Positions 57,950 through 64,000 of a stretch of 64,000 nucleotides of DNA are shown here, one piece after another. Under the pieces are notes generated by a model. It worked only from the letters and a program-made list of their open reading frames with translations, was not told the DNA's origin and did not search any database. Origin of the DNA: Porodaedalea pini (lineage: Eukaryota; Basidiomycota; Agaricomycetes; Hymenochaetales; Hymenochaetaceae); NCBI GenBank assembly GCA_002794775.1, contig NBAY01000011.1, positions 682,001 to 746,000 of the forward strand. The letters are read 5' to 3'. The first letter of the stretch is position 1; every line of letters starts with the position of its first letter. Position numbers and translations under genes: made by a program.

Positions 57950-58822
57950 ATGTCCATATCTAGTCCGAGTAAATCTCACAAACGGTACGTTGATCCCAGT
58001 GTCGTCCGCACATTTCCGTTTAATCTGACGCTATCAACCTCATACTCGCATAGATTTAACCCTTCACGTGCTGGGTCCGATTTCTCATGCTCGACGACAT
58101 ACTCCAGCTCCAGTACACTCGTGCTCGAAGAATGGTTCCTCACGCCGCCCGCTCCGACACCAAGTAAGCCATGGGCAATCAAAGCCCTCAACCAGCTTGG
58201 TATGAAGTGCAAGAAGTCCATGGTCTTCGGAAAGGGGAAGAAAAAGGAGTCTGCAGACAGTTTAGCAGAGGACGAAGACGAAGAGCCATATATCTCGCCG
58301 TACACCAAGACAGCTCCGCCCTTCATCCTTGACATTAGCGAGGAGGCGGTCGCGCGTGCGAAGAAGAAAGAGTTTGAGGAGCATGAAGAACTCGATCTAC
58401 TTCCTGATTACCCTCCTCATTTACTCAGGAGAGCGCCATCCAGCAACGCCCTCATGCAATTTCAGGGGGCCAGGCGGCGTTCTCCGCTATCGGACCTTCG
58501 GACTGGCTCGACGCCAGACCTAAGGTTGAAGTCCAAGCGTGACTCGTTCGAGGATCCTTTCTATCTGGAGACGCTCATTAATGAGTTCCCTCGCCCACCG
58601 GTCCACAATCCGGGGGAATACGCGTCCCGAGAACCGGTCAATCCGAGGATGCGTAGACAGAACTCGAACTTCTCTCTTCCATCTTCTAGAGCGTATCCGG
58701 AGCGAATGAAGATGCAGGCCAAGCATTGGATTGACAGACCTGTGACGAGGGATGTGTTTCAATCCAGAGATCCGCCATCTTTTACAGGAAAGTCCGATTG
58801 TGCCCTGCCATCAGGCTTGTAG
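57950..58822 (+). CDS. uncharacterised protein, single exon, 290 residues
   Basis: I do not recognise this gene. ATG 57950 opens a Ser-rich N-terminus (MSISSPSKSHKRYVDPSVVR). No membrane span or signal peptide is visible. A hydrophobic patch, LEEWFLTPPAPTPSKPWAIK, is followed by basic KKSMVFGKGKKKE, acidic AEDEDEEPYISP, and PPFILDISEEAVARAKKKEF. LLPDYPPHLLRRAPSSNALM then precedes several Ser-Pro and Arg-Arg-x-Ser sites (RRRSPLSD, RRQNSNFSLPSSR), suggestive of a regulated, mostly disordered phosphoprotein. It is intron-free, unlike almost every other gene in the window. The frame is uninterrupted over 873 bases with codon use like its neighbours, so it is probably real. Divergent from YSH1. 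Confidence 0.65.
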   Translation: MSISSPSKSHKRYVDPSVVRTFPFNLTLSTSYSHRFNPSRAGSDFSCSTTYSSSSTLVLEEWFLTPPAPTPSKPWAIKALNQLGMKCKKSMVFGKGKKKESADSLAEDEDEEPYISPYTKTAPPFILDISEEAVARAKKKEFEEHEELDLLPDYPPHLLRRAPSSNALMQFQGARRRSPLSDLRTGSTPDLRLKSKRDSFEDPFYLETLINEFPRPPVHNPGEYASREPVNPRMRRQNSNFSLPSSRAYPERMKMQAKHWIDRPVTRDVFQSRDPPSFTGKSDCALPSGL

Positions 58823-59072
58823 TAACTATGAAAGCCGCACCTTCCTCCCTTTCCAAAGTGGCACCAGCGATTCTATTCTTACCAACTTTCCTTTCACATC
58901 GTCCCTAGTCCGCCAGTGCTACATCCGTCTCCTGGGCTTCATAGCCCATCCACACAACGTGCTAACGATTACCGAATCGTCAAAATCATGCTAATTATGC
59001 ACATATGCTCTACTATGCCAACACTCACATGCTCTCTTTTCATTCAGTGCTACCGATCACTGACCTCTTCTC

Positions 59073-61517
59073 TTACCATATTCGTTTTACCATCGTAAAC
59101 CTCGTTAACTCTTCTAACTTGGGCCGCTTCTTCCTGTCTCCGTCTGTACTGGGGCCTTTCTCACCAATATCTGGGACTCGAGTTGCATCGTCACCTTTGT
59201 AGTCTAGCAATGTTTTCAAGTCGCGGTTGTACTCCTTAAATTTCGAATTAAATGATCAGCGTTCTGTAGACTTGTTATAGGTTGTGTGATGTCTTACTCG
59301 TTCCTCTTTCCCTTCGCCGATGGGATCCCTACCGAAGTCATTGATCTTGTCTTGTTCCTCACGAGAATCCATGCCCACCCGACGCTGAGTCGCAAAACTG
59401 ACTAAGTTGACTCCGATTATGATCTTAATCACCACGCAACTGCAGGGCACGCATCGTCAATATCTTCGAGAAAAATATCGCTAGAGACACAAGCTCGTAC
59501 CAAATCCAGAAAATAAATCCAAGGGCAACCCATTTCGCTCTGTGTAGCATGTTTTCGACCAAAGTAATGGGTGACAGGGTGTAGGTAGATATGACAAGGC
59601 CTACGGACTGCGAACCTATCAGTGCAGCGAGAACAGCGAGTGGTAAGGCAGGAAACCCCAGGCGACGGGCTACGATCGGCGATTGGTCGACATAGGAGTG
59701 CTAAATATCCATCAGCATGCGACCAATCCTAGGTCATAACGAAAGGCACCCTCACCTTCCGCGCACTTCTTCGACCGACCGCGCTTCCATTCGCGAGGTC
59801 CAGACAGAGAACATCCATGTATCTCTCGTAAACCGACGGACGAATATGATTAAACTTCGTTATGAAAGCGTGTTTCAGCCAATCGACAACTTGTTCCGAC
59901 AATAAAACCATCAAGACCGGCTATAGCAAACTCAATGTCAGCCACTCATTTGGGTCACCATCCGATCTCCCACTAACATAGAAAATAGTCCATACGAAAT
60001 GGCCTTCACGGAACCATCCGAAGCTCTTGGGCAGAACAACACCCTCCGTGAAGTCAAATTCAGAGCCATACATCTCAATAAGATTCCGGAAAGCGACGGC
60101 GAAAAGCATAATGGATATTGTAAACCGCTCGACAATGTCTGAAGTCATATGTTAGCCAATGGATATGGGCGGAGAATGTGCTAAGAACGACTGACCCGCA
60201 CAAGTTATCTGAAACAGGTTGTCTTTCTCAAACTTCTTGAATACGCTGCCCTTGATTTCGACGAATTGATTGGACACGAGCAGCGTGAGAAGTGCATGAT
60301 CATACGCGTTGATAGCGACGTTCAATGACATGAGTTGGTAGACGAGAACAAGAGAGTGCGCCACTAAAGGACACTAGTCAGATTTATTGTACAAAAAGTA
60401 GGAATATAATCGAGCACACCGATATAAAGCGTAGCAATAAGAAAGAATAGGAACGGTCTAATCGTCTGCGACGTGACAGGTGCCCGACGCGACAGCAGTA
60501 AGAGCGTGGATCGAGAAAAGACGCAATCCAAGATGTCTTGACCAAATGATGTGCATAACCTATCTGCAATCTGGGCAATTCAAGTCGCAATAAGATTGGA
60601 CCAGTTAGGATGGGACTTGCCTCCAAAGCATTGAAGATGACATAAAGCTTGATTGTTTCTTGTCCACGAATAGAGTGATAGATCTTGCTGGCATCCGTTA
60701 AAGGAATCAAGATTAGGATGGAGCTGAGCAGCAATAAGACTCGTAATAAATCGGCCTTCTGAGATGGAGGGAGTGATGCTCCGGAGAACATATTGATAAC
60801 TACACGATAGGCAGCTAAGGCACATCGGATAGGCAAAATCGTGAAGGTATGGAGAAATGAATCGAAACACAGTATAAACCCAAATCCAAGAATCTGCAGT
60901 TCGTTTCAATGCGCTTCCTGTAAACACAATACAGCACATACCTTCTCGATGGCCAACGGAATACTTAGAAAGTTACTAACACGTTCCCACTTCAGTTCTT
61001 GGTGAGAATCAAAGTCTGTCGCCAGAAGCTCTTCCCGGAGGTAGTCCCACAATGAGAAAGGAACATAATGGGCATGGCTAGGTAGATACTTCTGGTGAAG
61101 GTCGACTGGAGATGGTGAAGAAGGCATAGGTGTTGCAGATATAGGTGAAGAGGGCAGTGAAGCATAGGCCAGTGTGTCCGATGGTTCTTCACGTTTTACC
61201 GGACTGAGAGAATGGCGCCTCTTCGAAAGGAATGATGGAGAGGGAGTTCGACTCTCCTCCTTCGCGGCATAACCTTCCCCGCAATAATCATCTGACCCGT
61301 CGCTATATTCAGAGTGCGATTCTCTCTCAAGACGTTCAGCATGTCCGGGTGCGAAGGAGTGCCGCCTAGAGGTATTTGAAGCTTGCACTGAGAGCAATCC
61401 TAGAGGCTTTCCCGGGCCCGAACCCTGCGCTGTGCTAATGCCATTGCTATATAGGCTTGCAGATGCCGATGCTCTTCTGCCTAGTCGTGAACGTCGATTG
61501 GCAAGGGATCCAGACAT
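59073..61517 (-). CDS. TAPT1/EMP65 family ER membrane protein
   Basis: Multi-span ER membrane protein of the TAPT1/Emp65 (DUF747) family, which in yeast works with Slp1 in protecting folding proteins. ATG 61517 begins a long Ser/Arg-rich cytosolic N-terminus. The conserved start of the domain is FSLWDYLREELLATDFDSHQ, then LKWERVSNFLSIPLAIEK. Later exons give GFILCFDSFLHTFTILPIRC, LLRVLLLLSSILILIPLTDA and SKIYHSIRGQETIKLYVIFN. ADRLCTSFGQDILDCVFSRS, VYQLMSLNVAINAYDHALLT and EIKGSVFKKFEKDNLFQITC follow, then DIVERFTISIMLFAVAFRNL and SEQVVDWLKHAFITKFNHIR. The C-terminus, rebuilt by a last intron, reads LEELTRFTMVKRIW with a stop at 59073, matching the family's end. Many short introns. No break was seen. 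Confidence 0.92.
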
Positions 61518-61674
61518 ATCAGCGCAAAGTAGGAGCTTGCTACCTCCTTGTGCTTTCGAATATTACCAGCCAGATGACCAGCAAACACATGGGAACAACA
61601 TTCCTACAAAGGAAGGAGCACTGACGCGTGAAATTTTGAAGCGATTTGGAGACGCGTTGTACGTGCTGAATCTT
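61518..61674. promoter_or_regulatory. very short shared divergent promoter, TAPT1 / mtTFB
   Basis: Only 157 bases separate the two start codons, the shortest such interval in the window. Both genes are housekeeping. The role is inferred from position. Confidence 0.45.
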
Positions 61675-63236
61675 ATGCTCGCTCGTCTTCGTGTCTCCTG
61701 CAGACCACGTCAACTCTGGCAAAGGGGAGTCTCTTCCCTTGCGCCTCTGCCTCCAAAGGAAAAATGGCGATCTACGTTTCCTATTTTGGGATTGTCTTCT
61801 CGGGTCTCTGTGAAGGATTCTACCTTGGCGGACAAGCTTGCAACCTCGTTCTTCAAAGATGAGCGTGATACTGCCGCTGGAAGCTCTTCTGGCGAAGGAA
61901 AGGTGGTCATAGAGGCTTTTCCGGGTTTGGTTTCTCCCTTCATATCCCTATTTCAATTGGCCTGACTTTTCGTGCAGGCCCTGGTTGTTTGACACGTAGT
62001 CTAATGAAGCTACCCCCATCGAAAATCAAGAAGCTCATCGTCCTGGAGGATTCCCCACAATTTTTGAAATACCTCACTGTGCGGCTCTATCGCTCCTTGT
62101 TATTCGAGTAGTTTGCGCTCATTCCCTTGAAGCCTCTTGAAGCAGCTGATCCTCGTGTGGTAGTTGTCCCCTTGTCAGGTTTTGTTTGGTCAACGTACGC
62201 AGAGATTGAGGCTCGCGGCCTTTTGGATGATGTACTTGCGAAAACTTGGGAGGAAGAAAGTACGCATGTACTCTTCGAAAATTCTCTCATTTGCTAAATC
62301 GTGTTCTGCCTCGTAGAGCCGAACTTACACTTTGTGGCCCAAATCCCGAACTCCGTCCTCGGCGAGCAATTAACCTCGCAATTTTGGCGACTTATCCCTG
62401 AGCGCTCCTGGCTATTCAAGTACGGCCGCGTTCCTATGAGCCTCATACTGTCCGAAAACTCCTACCGAGTTCGTTTGTTTCGTAACCCTCCGCCTTTCAT
62501 ATTCGCCACAATATATCTGACTCAAACGTCGCACTCAGCGAGCAAATGCTGAACCGAACAGTTTAAAATATTGCAAGCTCAGTGTCATCGTCAATGCGGT
62601 GTCTTCGATCAAAGAAGCCATTCCCTTCGAGGAACTCCAGCCTTACGGAGAGTATTTTCATCCAACGGGTACTACAACAGTAGACAGAAGGGGTACCTTT
62701 CGCCCCATTGGTTCACCTTATGCCGCAATCAATATTCTCCCTTCAGCAAAGCCTGTACGTTCTTTCCGTTCGTCTACCTGTGTTCAAAATCCCTGACGAG
62801 CCCCTTCGCTTAACTACAGGTTATTGGAAAGGGTATGCTGGACAAGTGGGACTATATTCTACGCCGGTTCTTTGTTTTGAAGACCACACCGATTCGGAGA
62901 GCCATAACGTGCGCTGGCATATTCACCTTTTATTTTGCGTAGTGCTTTCGAGCTAAATGAAACGTGCAGCTCATTGGGCCCGGGCGCATCAAATCTTTTG
63001 CCCATCATGGGCGATCCGAAACTTCCCAGAAGCGAGCGGGTTGATATCAACAAGAAAGTTCGAGAGCTAGATTTGAAGGACTGGTCTGTTATCGTGAAAG
63101 CCTTCGATGAATGGCCTTTCGCACCGGAGGTGAGGCTTCTCGCCTTACACTTACGTGCTCTTATGTTACTTATTATCACGCCTAGGATCTACAAATTACG
63201 GATGCCATCTACAAAGACATTGAACGTGGACATTGA
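61675..63236 (+). CDS. mitochondrial transcription factor B / rRNA adenine dimethylase homologue
   Basis: Related to KsgA-type rRNA dimethyladenosine transferases, including mitochondrial transcription factor Mtf1/TFBM. ATG 61675 gives a basic amphipathic leader (MLARLRVSCRPRQLWQRGVS), as for mitochondrial import. The SAM-binding region reads GKVVIEAFPGPGCLTRSLMK, then KIKKLIVLEDSPQFLKYL (acidic residue after strand 2), and VVVVPLSGFVWSTYAEI. The catalytic-motif region is LHFVAQIPNSVLGEQLTSQF, where true methyltransferases have N-[LI]-P-[YF]; here it is QIPNSV, which argues for a transcription factor rather than an active enzyme. YCKLSVIVNAVSSIKE, IPFEELQPYGEYFHPTGTTT and VIGKGMLDKWDYILRRFFVL follow over several introns. 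The protein ends DLQITDAIYKDIERGH at 63236. Frame intact throughout. Confidence 0.83.
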
Positions 63237-63625
63237 ACGCAGGTGATTGCAAGCCTGTAGTCTTACCCAGTGGCCGACACAGTATACTTAGCTTCAGAGG
63301 CAGAAGCATGCTATGGAAAAGATATGACAGTGAGTCTCGAGGTCTTGCCGAATCATGAAGGTCAACGCCTGCGTCGAGAAGGACTACCCTTTTGTCTTAT
63401 TTTACCTCCTCACTGTCCTCGCGGCGCGTGTCATTCCACATACAGCTTCTTCTGCCTCCTATTATAATTGTTCGCATTAAAGTACTAGTGTACCAATTGG
63501 CCTGAAGCAGACTTGTTGTGCTATGCTCAGTTGCGAATTGCGGTATACATGGGACTAATGGTCGAGTAATGAAGGATATTTCTCTTCGATTCTGTCACAG
63601 GTGCTTGATATATCATTGATACAAG
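63237..63625. other. intergenic stretch
   Basis: Between the mtTFB-like stop and the next coding-like exon. An open frame at 63270-63467 has no motif or splice partner. Nothing else is supported. Confidence 0.35.
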
Positions 63626-63828
63626 GCATTCTGGGCACTGACGATAGTGAACGAAATGATCTTGTTTGCATTTGCCATTTGCAAGGGGATACAGTGCTTC
63701 AGGACTTTCGGAAGGACCTCTCCAAGTCGTCTTCTAAACCTGTTGGTAAGAGATTTATTTACTTCTTTGCGAAGGTACATTTGTATCGTATTTTTTAAAA
63801 CATCTGTCAGAGAAGCTGAATAAATAGA
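63626..63828 (+). CDS. possible exon of a DUF6533-like multi-span membrane protein
   Basis: After a putative acceptor (TTGATACAAG ending at 63625) the frame reads AFWALTIVNEMILFAFAICK, then GIQCFRTFGRTSPSRLLNLL and VRD. This resembles the penultimate spans of basidiomycete DUF6533-type membrane proteins: hydrophobic helix, basic loop, then LLxRD. The exons before and after were not found with confidence, and the gene may continue beyond the right edge or be a fragment. Because the frame runs to a stop at 63826-63828 without the expected next span, decay is possible. Confidence 0.3.
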
Positions 63829-64000
63829 GCCAACCAACAGCGCGTTTGTACTATACACTGGGAGCAAGATTACAGTGGCATGGAATACAAAACGCGCAAG
63901 GCTTATGTAGAAGATGATCTATGCCGCTACTCACGATAGAACCACTCAGCGTAATCTTCCAAAGAGCATGGTTCCAAGTCTGGATAAAGTTCCATTGCAT

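Noticed and set aside
1..64000. CRISPR array, prophage, rRNA operon or intact transposon
   Set aside because: No regularly spaced direct repeats, phage genes, rRNA-like blocks or transposase/reverse transcriptase motifs were seen; the window is ordinary intron-rich fungal DNA.

Overview
This window is nuclear DNA of a filamentous basidiomycete fungus, most likely an Agaricomycete. The evidence is in the gene structure: dense protein genes cut by many introns of about 45-65 bases with GTNNGN donors, CTNAY branch sites and AG acceptors. The gene set also fits, with UPF2, RPB3, YSH1, TAPT1/EMP65, a GATA factor of the AreA type, a thaumatin-like fungal glycopeptide, a P450 and a maleylacetate reductase. 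I found no rRNA, tRNA, CRISPR array, intact transposon or prophage.

Layout from left to right. 0-7 kb (+): the 3' part of UPF2 (nonsense-mediated decay), then an ATRIP/Rad26-type checkpoint gene. 7-14 kb: a LARGE-like glycosyltransferase (-), a P450 (+), a maleylacetate reductase (-) and a quinone-reductase-type MDR enzyme (+). 14-21.4 kb: a Gyp5-like RabGAP (-), RPB3 with a WG-rich tail (+) and an ADCK1/MCP2-type ABC1 kinase (+). 21.4-25.7 kb is gene-poor, with one small candidate gene and an unassigned coding-like stretch. 25.7-33.8 kb: a threonine aspartase/asparaginase (-), dynamitin (-), a carboxymuconolactone-decarboxylase-like protein (-), a 3-hydroxyisobutyrate-dehydrogenase-like protein (+) and a bestrophin-like channel (-). 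34-39 kb: signal peptide peptidase (+) and a cAMP-receptor-like GPCR (+). 40.5-50.2 kb: an AreA-like GATA factor (+) and a Sec7-PH Arf exchange factor (+). 51-57.6 kb: a secreted thaumatin-like glycopeptide (-), a PTGR-like MDR reductase (-) and YSH1/CPSF73 (-). 57.9-64 kb: an unknown protein (+), TAPT1/EMP65 (-), a mitochondrial TFB/rRNA dimethylase homologue (+) and a possible DUF6533-like fragment at the right edge.

Most genes are housekeeping genes for RNA processing and transcription, membrane traffic and checkpoint control, with a scattering of catabolic and oxidative enzymes. Seven gene pairs are head-to-head over 157-399 bases, so shared promoters are common here. Maleylacetate reductase next to an NAD(P)H-quinone-type reductase and a P450 suggests aromatic catabolism, but there is no tight cluster. 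The most interesting observations are the tryptophan-glycine-rich tail on RPB3, an ABC1 kinase whose DPHPGN motif cannot be spliced cleanly, a large insertion inside the Sec7 domain, a 23-base micro-exon inside the GATA zinc finger, and a LARGE-like protein without a visible DxD. I did not find a convincing new multi-gene system.
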